This document shows positions 26,323 to 35,204 of a stretch of DNA of 64,000 nt, piece after piece (position 1 is the first letter of the stretch; each line of letters begins with the position of its first letter). Source of the stretch: Pontibacter sp. E15-1 (GTDB lineage: Bacteria > Bacteroidota > Bacteroidia > Cytophagales > Hymenobacteraceae). The stretch lies in the NCBI RefSeq assembly GCF_022601975.1, contig NZ_JAKVIR010000003.1, positions 124,001 to 188,000 on the forward strand. The letters run 5' to 3'. Both the position numbers and the translations under genes were made by a program. The notes beneath the pieces were generated by a model that saw only the letters and a program-made list of their open reading frames with translations, was not told the DNA's origin and did not search any database.

Positions 26323-27016
26323 CCGAGTATGGCCATCTATAAATGATGGGAAATGTTTTTAGAATAACGAAAAAGGGAGGTAGACCACTTCCCTTTTTTT
26401 ATGCATTACTCCGTCACAGCCATATGGATGGGGGATGCATGCTGGCAGCAGACTTCGCTACCAAAAGTTCTGCTACACCGCTTCCCTTATCTAAGGCGCG
26501 TACATGCGTCGCCCGTAACATCGATTATAGCAAGGCAAATTCCACGGGGACAGTGGGTGTTTGATTCATGTGAGGGCCTTGCCGTTTCGATGTGCCCGTA
26601 ACAGCATGTGTGCGCGCACCTCAAAAATTAAACAACGCTTTACCAGTATGCTGCGCTACGTGCTAAGCCAGCACCTATTGGCATAGCCACGCTGCAGGAG
26701 CAGTAATTTTGGAGGGGCTCAATCTTGATAATTTTTATAATTTCGATAGAAAAAGTTTTACTTTGCATCTTTTAATATCTTTAAATGTAGCTACACTGTT
26801 TTTTTTTAGTGGCCTTCTCCTGCATCTGTATAGGCATGAATTCCTTGCGGATCGCCGGATTTCGACGTTTCATAAAGATTGATTTAAAATATATGATTAT
26901 TACGTGTCCTTTTTACGTAATTTAGGATATCTAAAAAAAGGAGGTGTATTACAGAAGCATCTCATTCACCGCATGTACAATGCTGGGTGTGCAGAAGGCT
27001 TTAAGCGGGAAACATA
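26323..27016. other. Non-coding region, AT-rich
   Basis: About 690 bases. Apart from an A/T-flanked hairpin at 26369-26400, I see no clear gene or repeat. The short open frames at 26343-26601 lack plausible starts or composition. Confidence 0.6.
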
Positions 27017-27421
27017 ATGCAAACATACTTTACGAACAGCTTTATAAGTATTTACTATGACCAGGAGAATCATTTGGGGAAGGCTGTTTGGCGCGGTCAT
27101 CTGCAGGGCCCTGAACTACGCGAGGCCTTTTTGTTGTGCTTAGAGGTAATAGACCGCTATAACCTGACGCGCTGGCTGGCCGACGACCGCCTGATGCTCT
27201 CCATCGCCCCCGCAGACATGGAGTGGAGTCTGGAAGTGCATGTGCCACGTATGGCAGGCAGTTCGCTGTTGCGCATGGCGCGCCTCCCCTCCTACTCCGA
27301 GGAAAACCGCGAAGCGGTGGATATAATGATTGACAAGGGCCTGCACTCCGACACCAAGCTGGCATTCCGCGACTTTAAAGACGAAAAGGAGGCAATGGCC
27401 TGGCTGATTCAGCCTCTGTAA
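27017..27421 (+). CDS. Hypothetical protein, STAS/SpoIIAA-like
   Basis: A 134-residue cytosolic protein starting MQTYFTNSFISIYYDQENHLGKAVWRG with beta-strand/helix alternation (REAFLLCLEVIDRYNLTRWLADDRLM, EEKEAMAWLI) reminiscent of SpoIIAA/STAS-type folds common in Hymenobacteraceae. It has no catalytic motif. It is an isolated gene at the edge of the AT-rich stretch. The fold assignment is weak. Confidence 0.6.
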   Translation: MQTYFTNSFISIYYDQENHLGKAVWRGHLQGPELREAFLLCLEVIDRYNLTRWLADDRLMLSIAPADMEWSLEVHVPRMAGSSLLRMARLPSYSEENREAVDIMIDKGLHSDTKLAFRDFKDEKEAMAWLIQPL

Positions 27422-28012
27422 AGAAAACTGTATCGCTAGCTACCCTATACATCAAGGAGTATAAACAACCCCAAAGACCTCACAGCGTGCGCAGCTCCTG
27501 TGAGTGTCTGGGGAGGATAAGCTGTTGCTACGTGGATAGGAATTAGAGGGTCAGACGCTCGCGGGACCTTCGGACACCGCGAGGTCTGTGAACTGATGCT
27601 ATGATCATGTTAGTTATTTGTGCTTTTCCGCCTGTTGATGTCCTCACTAAAAACCACTTCCTGCTGCCTTCGGTTATAGCTTATACTGCTTGTGCGAGTT
27701 TTAACTTTTATAGGATTGGCAAAGTTCTGCTTCGTAGCTGGGGTTTAGTTATTGGTGAGAACACCAACAACGGCGGGAAATACTGGTGGAATTAAAGATT
27801 ATTATAACCTGCTCTTTACAAAATTTCTGTTTTTGAGGGGTATTCTATAGGACACTCTATTTACTTTTCGGAGTGTTATAAACATGAAAATTATTTTTTC
27901 AACATAAAGAATGTGAATAATTTGCATGCGTACGACTATTATCTATTCTATTAGTACCTTAAGGCTAATATGATGCAGACAATAGTTTGTTTTAGCTTTT
28001 AAACGCAATTAT
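27422..28012. other. Intergenic region with REP-like pair and AT-rich tail
   Basis: About 590 non-coding bases. The first 170 hold the REP-like hairpin pair described separately. From about 27600 to 28012 the sequence is AT-rich with no convincing gene. Confidence 0.6.
27475..27587. repeat. REP-like hairpin pair (BIME-type)
   Basis: Two 36-base hairpin units in opposite orientation, at 27475-27510 and 27552-27587, separated by 41 bases. Aligned in the same sense they share the outer AGACCTC and GTCTG, and two inner base pairs covary (CTCACAG/CTGTGAG in one, CTCGCGG/CCGCGAG in the other). Conserved pairing with changed bases means the structure has been selected. This is the form of bacterial REP/BIME elements; no RAYT transposase gene is in the window. 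Confidence 0.7.
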
Positions 28013-29680
28013 TTACTCTGTTCTTCGTGAAAAGCTTAGCGTATATTTGGTGTATCTTAGTTTCCCTTCTTTCTGCACTCTGTCTTCATTAATGAGTTCA
28101 ACTAAAGCTCTTGCTATTTTCTTTTTACCTATTTCTTTACCAATTCTTGATTCTATTTCCCCAATACTACTTCTAGGGTATAACTTTATATCCTCAATGA
28201 TTAACTCTTTTAGACGATGAGGCTCTATTTTCTTTAGATTTGTTTTGCCTTTATAACCTAGACGTCTTAAGTACTCTGGGTTTATAAAATATTCTGTCCC
28301 CTTGCTCCTACCTTGCGACTGTATAAGTTCAAGCTCTACAAGCCGACCAATCCATGCTGAAAGGTCTCTAGAATCGTCTTTTATATTAAGTAATTTACCA
28401 AGTTCTACAGAAGGGATCAGGCTGTGTTGAGCGATGATGCCTAAGCTAATAACTTCTTTTTGCTTTAGATAGAACTGGTCATGAGCTTTCTCCATAAGTC
28501 TTATAACTTCTGTGTTGATAATGCGCTTTTGGATTGTAACAGTAACTCTATCGTCGCAGTCATCCACTCTTGGAATGGGTTTTCCATGGCTTACGAGTAT
28601 CTCATAAACCTTATCATAACCACTGCCTTCCTTTTCCATTATTTTTAAATCATAGAAGAGTTTTGCTAAATGTGTATTTCTATGAATCGATTTACTAATA
28701 ATATTTTGAGGAGTTACCCCTAGTGGAAGTGTGCCAGGGCTATGAATTTCTAAGCGATCATGAAATAGATTAATGAAAATGTCTCCTCTAGTTGTATAAG
28801 AGCGATGCACAAGTGCGTTTGCAACCAATTCTCTTATTACATCCTTATCATAATTATGAATGTTTTTCCTAAATATTCCATCAGATACTTCAATAGATTC
28901 ATTCCAATCGGGAATTTCTGTTAAAATCGCTTCAAGCAATTCCTTTGGGTTAAGCTTATAGTCATCCCAAAGAAGCTTTTTAACTTTCCTTTCATGTTCA
29001 TCATACTTTATAAATTGAACTGCCGGAGCATGAAGAAGCGAAGCCCTATCTTCACGCTGCCCAATCCACAATATTCCTAAGTTAGTCAAGTGCCCATTCC
29101 TTTCAAGTAAGTAGTAGGATAGTATTTCCTTGTCAGTTTTGGACTTGACAAAATTACTAACTCTTTCTGACTGCCGTATATCGTTTGCAAATTGAATCAG
29201 TTTTAGCTCATCTGCATTTTCAACCTTAATCTTCTTAGTTGTTTGCTCTTCCCAAACAAACGAGTTTTTATCAGAAAGGAGCCTTATAAGCTCCTCTGGC
29301 ATTATTGGCTTGTTAAAATCAGATGATCTTATATAGTATTTGCCATCTGTCGTACAAGCTACGGTTTGCTTGCTCGGAGCAACGTATATTTCTATATATT
29401 CTCCCCCATTACTAGCTGTCTTTATTTCAAGAGCTATAAAAACATTAGTTGTCCGTTCGTATACTCTTTTAGTTATTAATTCTAAGTAACTAGGTGATAA
29501 TGTTTGGCTTAATGGAGGCGAGTTTTTTTCATCATCAATACCAATGACAATTCGTCCTCCATTTAAGTTTGCAAAGGCAACGCAGTCTTTTGATAGCTCT
29601 TGCCAATCTGGATTTTTATTTTCTAAAAAGGCAATAGCTTTCTTATCGAGAGTGCTGCCCTCAACCATTAAGATTTCCAT
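28013..29680 (-). CDS. AlbA_2-HATPase (Schlafen AlbA-like) putative regulator
   Basis: A 555-residue protein with AlbA_2 domain near residues 10-140 (FANLNGGRIVIGIDDEK is the hallmark), a HATPase_c_4 domain with RELVANALVHRSY, DRLEIHSPG and EKEGSGYDK, and C-terminal winged-helix segments. Such proteins are ATP-binding and nucleic-acid-binding and occur often in genomic islands. The reading frame is markedly AT-rich compared with its neighbours and starts only 31 bp after the nrdA stop, so it may be acquired DNA at the end of the nrd unit. Function is unproven; a defence or regulatory role is speculative. MVEGST at 29668 is an alternative start. Confidence 0.85.
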   Translation of the reverse strand: MEILMVEGSTLDKKAIAFLENKNPDWQELSKDCVAFANLNGGRIVIGIDDEKNSPPLSQTLSPSYLELITKRVYERTTNVFIALEIKTASNGGEYIEIYVAPSKQTVACTTDGKYYIRSSDFNKPIMPEELIRLLSDKNSFVWEEQTTKKIKVENADELKLIQFANDIRQSERVSNFVKSKTDKEILSYYLLERNGHLTNLGILWIGQREDRASLLHAPAVQFIKYDEHERKVKKLLWDDYKLNPKELLEAILTEIPDWNESIEVSDGIFRKNIHNYDKDVIRELVANALVHRSYTTRGDIFINLFHDRLEIHSPGTLPLGVTPQNIISKSIHRNTHLAKLFYDLKIMEKEGSGYDKVYEILVSHGKPIPRVDDCDDRVTVTIQKRIINTEVIRLMEKAHDQFYLKQKEVISLGIIAQHSLIPSVELGKLLNIKDDSRDLSAWIGRLVELELIQSQGRSKGTEYFINPEYLRRLGYKGKTNLKKIEPHRLKELIIEDIKLYPRSSIGEIESRIGKEIGKKKIARALVELINEDRVQKEGKLRYTKYTLSFSRRTE

Positions 29681-29711
29681 TGGTTGATACTTTATTATTA
29701 ATATCTCTACC

Positions 29712-32093
29712 TTACGATCCGCAAGCCTCGCAAGCGTCTGGGTTGTCCAGGGAGCAACTCATATCGTTGCGGTTTTGGTCTTGTGAGCTGTAGACCGGCG
29801 AGAGGGTTTCGGCGGCCTGTTTCTCCACCGTGAACTTGATGGCATCTACAGCGGCCTTGGTGCGCAGGTAATACATACCTGTTTTCAGGCCCATCTTCCA
29901 GGCGTGGAAGTGCATTGAGGTCAGCTTGCCGAAGTTCACGTTCTGCACGTGCAGGTTCAGCGACTGGCTTTGGCATATATAGGCACCGCGGTCGGCGCTC
30001 ATGTCAATCACGGTGCGCTGGCTGATTTCCCATACCGTTTTATATAGATCCTTGATATGCTGCGGGATGTTCGGGATATCCTGCACCGAGCCGTTGGCCG
30101 CGATGATCTGGTTCTTCATGTTGTCGTTCCAGATGCCGAGCGCGATCAGGTCTTTCAGCAGGTGCTTGTTCACCACCATAAACTCACCCGACAGCACGCG
30201 GCGCAGGTAGATGTTAGAGGTATAAGGCTCAAACGACTCGTTGTTGCCCAGAATCTGCGCGGTAGAAGCCGTAGGCATAGGCGCCACCAGCAGCGAGTTG
30301 CGTACACCGTGGGTTACTACTTCCTGGCGCAGCTCTTCCCAGTCCCAACGGCCGCTCTCTGGCGTTATGCCCCACAGGTCGAACTGGAACTTGCCTTCCG
30401 ACAGCGGAGAGCCTTTAAAGGTCTCGTACGCGCCGTTTTTCTTGGCAAGGTCTTTCGATGCCGTCATAGCGGCGAAGTAAACCGTCTCGAAAATGTCCTT
30501 GTTCAGGCCTTTGGCCTCGTCGCTCTCAAACGGCATGCGCAGATGGATGAACGTGTCGGCCAGGCCCTGCACGCCCAACCCGATCGGGCGGTGGCGCAGG
30601 TTAGAGTTACGGGCCTCATCCACAGGGTAATAATTAATGTCGATCACCTTGTTCAGGTTCACGGTGGCGTGGTACGTCACGTCAAACAGCTTCTGGTGGT
30701 CAAACACCTTGTGGCCGTTCTCTTCTTTCACGTAGCGCGGCAAGGCCAGCGAAGCCAGGTTACAAACCGCTATCTCGTCCTCGGCTGTGTACTCCATGAT
30801 CTCGGTGCACAGGTTGGAGCTCTTGATGGTGCCCAGGTTCTGCTGGTTAGACTTGCGGTTCGCATGGTCTTTATACAGCATGTATGGGGTGCCCGTCTCC
30901 ACCTGCGACTCCAGCACAGCGAACCAAAGCTCCTGCGCCTTCACGGTTTTGCGGGCACGGCCCTCACGCTCATACTTCTCGTAGAGGCGCTCGAAGTCCT
31001 TGCCCCAGCAATCAGCCAGGCCGGGTGCCTCGTGCGGGCAGAACAGGCTCCAGCTACCGTTCTCTTCCACGCGCTTCATAAACAGGTCCGGCGTCCAGAG
31101 GGCGTAGAACAGGTCACGGGCGCGGTTCTCTTCCTTGCCGTGGTTTTTCTTCAGGTCGAGGAAGTCGAAGATATCCGCGTGCCATGGCTCCAGGTAAATC
31201 GCGAAAGCACCCTTGCGCTTGCCGCCTCCCTGGTCCACGTAGCGGGCTGTGTCGTTAAACACCTTCAGCATCGGGATGATACCGTTGGAGGTGCCGTTGG
31301 TGCCTTTTATATAAGAGCCCGTGGCGCGCACGTTATGGATGCTCAGGCCGATGCCGCCGGCGCTCTGCGAGATCTGCGCGCACTGCTTCAGCGTGTCGTA
31401 GATGCCGGGTATGCTGTCGTCCTTCATCGTGAGCAGGAAGCACGACGAGAGCTGCGGCTTGGGTGTGCCGGCGTTGAACAATGTTGGCGTGGCGTGGGTA
31501 AACCACTTCTCTGACATCAGGTTGTAAGTTTCAATGGCAGATTCGATGTCATCCTTATGTATACCCACGGCAACACGCATCAACATATGCTGCGGGCGCT
31601 CCACTATCTTGCCATCCAGGCGAAGCAGGTAGGAGCGCTCCAGTGTCTTGTAGCCGAAGTAATCGTAGTTGTAATCGCGGTCGTAGATGATGGTCGAGTC
31701 GAGCAGGGCGGCGTGCTTGCGCACAATCTCATACACATCCTTGGCGATGAGAGAGGCGTTCTCGCCCGTTTTCGGGTCCTCGTAGGTATAGAGGCGCTTC
31801 ATGGTGTTGGAGAACGACTTGCTGGTGACCTTGTGCAGGTTAGAGATGGCGATGCGTGCCGCCAGCACCGCATAGTCCGGGTGCTTGGTCGTCAGGGAGG
31901 CCGCCGTCTCGGCAGCCAGGTTATCCAGCTCTACCGTGGTCACGCCATCATAAATGCCGTCAATCACTTTCTTGGCCACCTCAATCGGCGACACATACTC
32001 CATGTGCAAGCCATAGCACAGTTTCTCGATGCGCGCCGTGATTTTATCGAATTTAACGGATTCGCGTCTGCCGTCACGTTTAACTACTAACAT
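29712..32093 (-). CDS. nrdA: Ribonucleoside-diphosphate reductase, alpha subunit (class I)
   Basis: A 793-residue catalytic subunit that reduces ribonucleoside diphosphates to deoxy forms. An ATP-cone regulatory domain starts the protein ([18 protein letters not shown]). Active-site cysteines are seen in LSSCFLL, in NLCTEIMEY and in the C-terminal redox tail CEACGS, with VCNLASLAL between. This is a class Ia-type enzyme with nrdB upstream on the same strand. Length is typical. The gene is GC-rich, in contrast to the one that follows it. Confidence 0.97.
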   Translation of the reverse strand: MLVVKRDGRRESVKFDKITARIEKLCYGLHMEYVSPIEVAKKVIDGIYDGVTTVELDNLAAETAASLTTKHPDYAVLAARIAISNLHKVTSKSFSNTMKRLYTYEDPKTGENASLIAKDVYEIVRKHAALLDSTIIYDRDYNYDYFGYKTLERSYLLRLDGKIVERPQHMLMRVAVGIHKDDIESAIETYNLMSEKWFTHATPTLFNAGTPKPQLSSCFLLTMKDDSIPGIYDTLKQCAQISQSAGGIGLSIHNVRATGSYIKGTNGTSNGIIPMLKVFNDTARYVDQGGGKRKGAFAIYLEPWHADIFDFLDLKKNHGKEENRARDLFYALWTPDLFMKRVEENGSWSLFCPHEAPGLADCWGKDFERLYEKYEREGRARKTVKAQELWFAVLESQVETGTPYMLYKDHANRKSNQQNLGTIKSSNLCTEIMEYTAEDEIAVCNLASLALPRYVKEENGHKVFDHQKLFDVTYHATVNLNKVIDINYYPVDEARNSNLRHRPIGLGVQGLADTFIHLRMPFESDEAKGLNKDIFETVYFAAMTASKDLAKKNGAYETFKGSPLSEGKFQFDLWGITPESGRWDWEELRQEVVTHGVRNSLLVAPMPTASTAQILGNNESFEPYTSNIYLRRVLSGEFMVVNKHLLKDLIALGIWNDNMKNQIIAANGSVQDIPNIPQHIKDLYKTVWEISQRTVIDMSADRGAYICQSQSLNLHVQNVNFGKLTSMHFHAWKMGLKTGMYYLRTKAAVDAIKFTVEKQAAETLSPVYSSQDQNRNDMSCSLDNPDACEACGS

Positions 32094-32453
32094 AGCGTAT
32101 ACAATTAGCGGGGTCTAAAGGCCCGGGTTATTAATTAGGTACAGGTATAGGATAAAGCAGCTGCCGTTGCGGCTGCCAGGTTTTTTGCTCATGCGCTATA
32201 CATCCGAACCATACGCAAGAAGCCATGTATGGCGTTGGAATACAATTACTTATAGGTTAAGCGAAATGCCTTTGCTATATAGCGGAGTAGAAATGCCCTG
32301 CAAATGGCACGTCGTGGGGTTGGGTATGATCCGGGCCTGCCATGGCCGCCCGGATCCCCGGTAAGCGGTATGCGTGCAATGTATTGTTTGGGAGGGAGAA
32401 GGAAGAAACGCTTTTCCCTTTGGCTTCCTAAAATTACTAAAACGCACTATATA
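32094..32453. other. Intergenic region between nrdB and nrdA
   Basis: About 360 bases without a gene. It separates nrdB and nrdA, which are on the same strand; nrdA may have its own promoter here. I find no NrdR-like box. Confidence 0.5.
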
Positions 32454-33422
32454 TTAAAAGTCCTCGTCCAGAGAGAACACCTTTTTGTCTTTGTCGCCGC
32501 CAACGCCGGCTTTCTGGTATTCGCCCACGCGCTTCTCAAAGAAGTTAGTCTTGCCCTGCAGCGAGATCATCTCCATAAAGTCGAATGGGTTGGTCGAGTT
32601 GTAAATCTTTTTGCAGCCCAGCTCAACCAGCAGGCGGTCAGCCACAAACTCAATGTACTGGCTCATTAGCTTGGCGTTCATCCCGATCAGGTCTACAGGC
32701 AGGGCATCTGTCACGAACTCCTGCTCAATACTCACCGCGTCGCGGATGATCTCCTGCACGCGCGCTTCCGGTAGTTTGTTTACCATCATCCTATAGAGTA
32801 GGCAGGCAAAGTCGCAATGCAGGCCCTCGTCGCGGCTGATAAGCTCGTTGGAGAAGGTCAGGCCCGGCATCAGGCCACGCTTCTTCATCCAGAAGATAGA
32901 GCAGAAGGAACCGGAGAAGAATATTCCCTCCACGGCCGCAAACGCGATCAGGCGCTCGGCAAACTGCTCGCTCTCAATCCATTTCAGGGCCCACTCTCCC
33001 TTTTTAGCCACCGCCGGCACCGTCTCCAGCGCGTTAAACAGGTGGTCTTTCTCGCTTTGGTTCTTCACATACGTGTCGATCAGCAGCGAATAGGTTTCGG
33101 AGTGGATGTTCTCCATCATGATCTGGAAGCCATAAAAGCAGCGCGCCTCCGGTATCTGCACCTCGTTCATGAAGTTCACGGCCAGGTTCTCGTTCACGAT
33201 GCCGTCTGAGGCCGCGAAGAAGGCCAGCACGTGGCTGATGAAGTGGCGCTCGCCGTCGTTCAGGTTCTCCCAGTCCTTCAGGTCCTGGCTCAGGTCAATC
33301 TCCTCGGCTGTCCAGAAGCTGGCCTCAGCCTGCTTATACATTTGCCACACCTCATCATTCTGGATCGGAAACAAGACGAAGCGGTTAGGATTCTCTTTCA
33401 GTATTGGCTCCATATCATTCAT
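32454..33422 (-). CDS. nrdB: Ribonucleoside-diphosphate reductase, beta subunit (class I)
   Basis: A 322-residue ferritin-like di-iron protein. Iron ligands and the radical tyrosine region are visible: the N-terminal [13 protein letters not shown], then [22 protein letters not shown], with the tyrosine that carries the radical in HSETYS. The second ligand pair is in the later [10 protein letters not shown] and HCDFACLLY segments. It makes the radical used by NrdA. It is transcribed away from rplU, across a non-coding region containing DnaA boxes, and has a TATATTTG -7 box at 33531-33538 on its strand. Confidence 0.97.
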   Translation of the reverse strand: MNDMEPILKENPNRFVLFPIQNDEVWQMYKQAEASFWTAEEIDLSQDLKDWENLNDGERHFISHVLAFFAASDGIVNENLAVNFMNEVQIPEARCFYGFQIMMENIHSETYSLLIDTYVKNQSEKDHLFNALETVPAVAKKGEWALKWIESEQFAERLIAFAAVEGIFFSGSFCSIFWMKKRGLMPGLTFSNELISRDEGLHCDFACLLYRMMVNKLPEARVQEIIRDAVSIEQEFVTDALPVDLIGMNAKLMSQYIEFVADRLLVELGCKKIYNSTNPFDFMEMISLQGKTNFFEKRVGEYQKAGVGGDKDKKVFSLDEDF

Positions 33423-33633
33423 ACATTATGTGTTGTAAAGGGTTTGGTTCAGAGCGTTTGCTCTCACAACTCCTGATGGCCGATTATGTTCAAGGATCTT
33501 GGCCCAGCGTTGGCAACGTCATCAGGAGTTCAAATATATAGAATTGAACTTGAAAATCGGGGCTAAAGTTGTTCAATTTATGCACACCCTCCCAGGCGGT
33601 GGGAATGGCTATTTTCGGGGGTAATGCACATAC

Positions 33634-33652
33634 TTATCCACACCGTGGATAA
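33634..33652. promoter_or_regulatory. Inverted pair of DnaA boxes
   Basis: TTATCCACA (33634-33642) is the perfect DnaA box. The reverse box, CGTGGATAA at 33644-33652, has one mismatch to TGTGGATAA. Together they form a dyad TTATCCAC-ACC-GTGGATAA. Confidence 0.7.
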
Positions 33653-33827
33653 CCTATATAATTGCGCTAAAATATTGGAATGTATGTATATAACAGCTAT
33701 TTAGGGGGTTGATGCCCTTATGTTAGCGGCTGCGGAGCAGTGGGCTGCGAGTAAGTTTTGGCCGACGAAGGGCGGCAACACATCTGAGTAGCAGCCGGAT
33801 ACGGGGTGACGCCAAAAGAGTGCAATT

Positions 33828-33836
33828 TGTGGAAAA
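33828..33836 (-). promoter_or_regulatory. Weak DnaA box
   Basis: TGTGGAAAA has one mismatch to the reverse DnaA box TGTGGATAA. It lies between the perfect boxes. Confidence 0.35.
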
Positions 33837-33932
33837 CCTGGCATCCGGGTTTGGGTGTTAAGTGGCTGCCTTTTAGCTGTTTAAAGAGATTTTCCGCAAA
33901 ATGTCAAAACGCGTGTGTAGATATGCACACGG

Positions 33933-33941
33933 TTATCCACA
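33933..33941 (+). promoter_or_regulatory. DnaA box (perfect)
   Basis: TTATCCACA, a second exact match to the DnaA consensus, about 290 bp from the first and 115 bp before the rplU start. Confidence 0.65.
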
Positions 33942-33992
33942 GCTGGGTGTGTAGGTTGTGTGCAAGGCATGAACAAATTGTGCCAGAGGGCA

Positions 33993-34023
33993 TTGCATAT
34001 ATAAAATAAGGTCCGTACCTTTG
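33993..34023 (+). promoter_or_regulatory. Promoter of rplU-rpmA
   Basis: TTG at 33993-33995, a 20-base spacer and TACCTTTG at 34016-34023 match the Bacteroidota -33/-7 promoter. It lies 32 bases before the rplU ATG. Confidence 0.75.
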
Positions 34024-34055
34024 CGCACTAAACTTTTAAATATACATTGAAGCTG

Positions 34056-34364
34056 ATGTACGCAATTGTAGAAATCGCAGGTCAACAGACCAAAGTAGAG
34101 AGCGGCATGTTCATCTACGCAAACAAGCTTTCCGGCAATGATGGTGACGCCGTTGAGTTCGCCAATGTTCTTCTTACTGATGATAACGGAACTATTACCT
34201 TGGGTGCTCCTTTCGTGAGCGGTGTCAAAGTGGTTGGAAAAATCCTTGGCAACGTGAAAGGCGACAAAGTGATCGTTTTCAAAAAGAAGAGAAGAAAGGG
34301 ATATAAGAAGAAGAACGGCCACCGCCAGCACTTCACTAAAGTCCTGATCGAGAGCATTGGATAA
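34056..34364 (+). CDS. rplU: 50S ribosomal protein L21
   Basis: A 102-residue L21 from ATG 34056 (MYAIVEIAGQQTKVESG). The family motifs GQQ, KVVGKILGNVKGDKVIVFK and KKRRKGYKKKNGHRQ are complete; the GYKKKNGHRQ stretch binds 23S rRNA. It is first in a two-gene ribosomal unit with rpmA. The apparent upstream TTG start only adds three residues. Confidence 0.97.
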   Translation: MYAIVEIAGQQTKVESGMFIYANKLSGNDGDAVEFANVLLTDDNGTITLGAPFVSGVKVVGKILGNVKGDKVIVFKKKRRKGYKKKNGHRQHFTKVLIESIG

Positions 34365-34436
34365 GCAGTAAGAGGAAATTAAACGTGAAATCGTTCCGGG
34401 CTGGAGTCACTACTAACCCGGATTAAATTTAAAAAA

Positions 34437-34706
34437 ATGGCACACAAAAAAGGAGCAGGTAGTTCTAACAACGGCCGCGAGTCGCATTCCAAACGACTTG
34501 GTGTTAAAATCTACGGTGGCCAGGCCATCATCGCTGGTAACATCATTGTAAGACAGAGGGGCACTGCCCACCATCCAAGCGCAAACGTAGGTATGGGGAA
34601 AGACCATACGCTGTTTGCACTTACTGATGGCGTTGTATCTTTCAGAAAAGGCAAGAAGAACCGTTCTTACGTTTCTGTACTACCTAAGGTAGAGGCAGAA
34701 GCCTAA
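34437..34706 (+). CDS. rpmA: 50S ribosomal protein L27
   Basis: An 89-residue L27 starting [20 protein letters not shown], where the flexible N-terminus reaches the peptidyl-transferase centre. The motif [18 protein letters not shown] is typical. The N-terminus starts directly MAHKK, without the cleavable leader found in Firmicutes. It is the second gene of the rplU-rpmA operon, 72 bp after rplU and followed by a strong terminator. Confidence 0.97.
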   Translation: MAHKKGAGSSNNGRESHSKRLGVKIYGGQAIIAGNIIVRQRGTAHHPSANVGMGKDHTLFALTDGVVSFRKGKKNRSYVSVLPKVEAEA

Positions 34707-34735
34707 GCGACTTCCGGCTGCTTCGGCAGGCGCGC

Positions 34736-34771
34736 AAAAAGAGGGTTACCGCACGGTAACCCTCTTTTTTT
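34736..34771 (+). terminator. Terminator of rplU-rpmA
   Basis: Arms AGAGGGTTACC and GGTAACCCTCT with a four-base loop and a T7 tail, 29 bases after the rpmA stop. Confidence 0.9.
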
Positions 34772-35036
34772 GTACCATCAATTCAGTATAAGTCGCTACC
34801 CTGTATGTATTGTCAGGAGTACTTGCATGGAGAGCAATCAGACCTCCGGCTTTGCTCTTTTCCTGCTGCAACAGGAGGGTTGTTTAGCGATGGCTGGACT
34901 TGGCAGGCACGGCCGCAGCGGACAGAATCAACGTTATCCCATCAAGAGCCTTCTGTCTATTGTCTGGCTACGCGCGGCCCTTTCCTTTTTATAGCAACAA
35001 AATTCGTTTTTCTGCGGATATAGTGTTAATTTGCAA
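34772..35036. other. Leader region before the SAM riboswitch
   Basis: About 265 bases with no gene that I can support; it should hold the promoter of metH. A TTAATTTG sequence near 35026-35033 is close to, but not, the consensus -7 box. Confidence 0.4.
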
Positions 35037-35145
35037 CTTCTTATCAAGAAAGACCGAGGGACAGGGCCCTACGACGTCTTAGCAACCATGTAAAAGCTTG
35101 GTGCTAATTCCCTTCCGGACGCATTGTGCCGGAAAAGATAAGAAT
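35037..35145 (+). ncRNA. SAM-I-type riboswitch (S-box) before metH
   Basis: The aptamer shows the class signatures in order: GAGGGACAGGGCCC, TTAGCAACC, then GGTGCTAATTCC, a P4 hairpin (TTCCGG...CCGGAA) and GATAAGAA. The closing helix P1 pairs 35038-35045 (TTCTTATC) with 35137-35144 (GATAAGAA). Such elements bind S-adenosylmethionine and switch off methionine synthesis. A second complement of the P1 left strand lies at 35166-35176, so it may form a competing helix. The switch lies about 60 bases before the metH start. Confidence 0.85.
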
Positions 35146-35165
35146 GTACCCCTCCCCAGGTGTCC

Positions 35166-35176
35166 TTCTTGATAAG
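35166..35176 (+). promoter_or_regulatory. Candidate expression-platform strand
   Basis: TTCTTGATAAG is an exact 11-base complement of CTTATCAAGAA at 35040-35050, which includes six bases of the riboswitch P1 left strand. Pairing here would compete with P1. It lies 28 bases before the metH ATG, so translational control is plausible. Confidence 0.45.
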
Positions 35177-35204
35177 CCTAACTACAGAGAGACTTTCGAG
35201 AAGA

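Larger units (their letters stand above)
33423..34055. other. Divergent intergenic region with DnaA boxes
   Basis: About 630 bases without a gene, between nrdB (minus) and rplU (plus). It contains an inverted DnaA-box pair, a second perfect DnaA box and two weaker ones, AT-rich stretches (33651-33703) and the rplU promoter. It also has a long-range pairing GCGGCTGC (33726)/GCAGCCG (33791). It may be a DnaA-regulated promoter region or part of an origin of replication. Confidence 0.6.

Noticed and set aside
27601..27795. 64-codon frame after the REP-like pair
   Set aside because: AT-rich, no recognised domain, no promoter or following terminator; could be chance.
30057..31514. Open frame of 485 codons on the plus strand opposite nrdA
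   Set aside because: It lies wholly antisense to a clear nrdA and its protein is low-complexity, as expected from GC-rich codon shadows.
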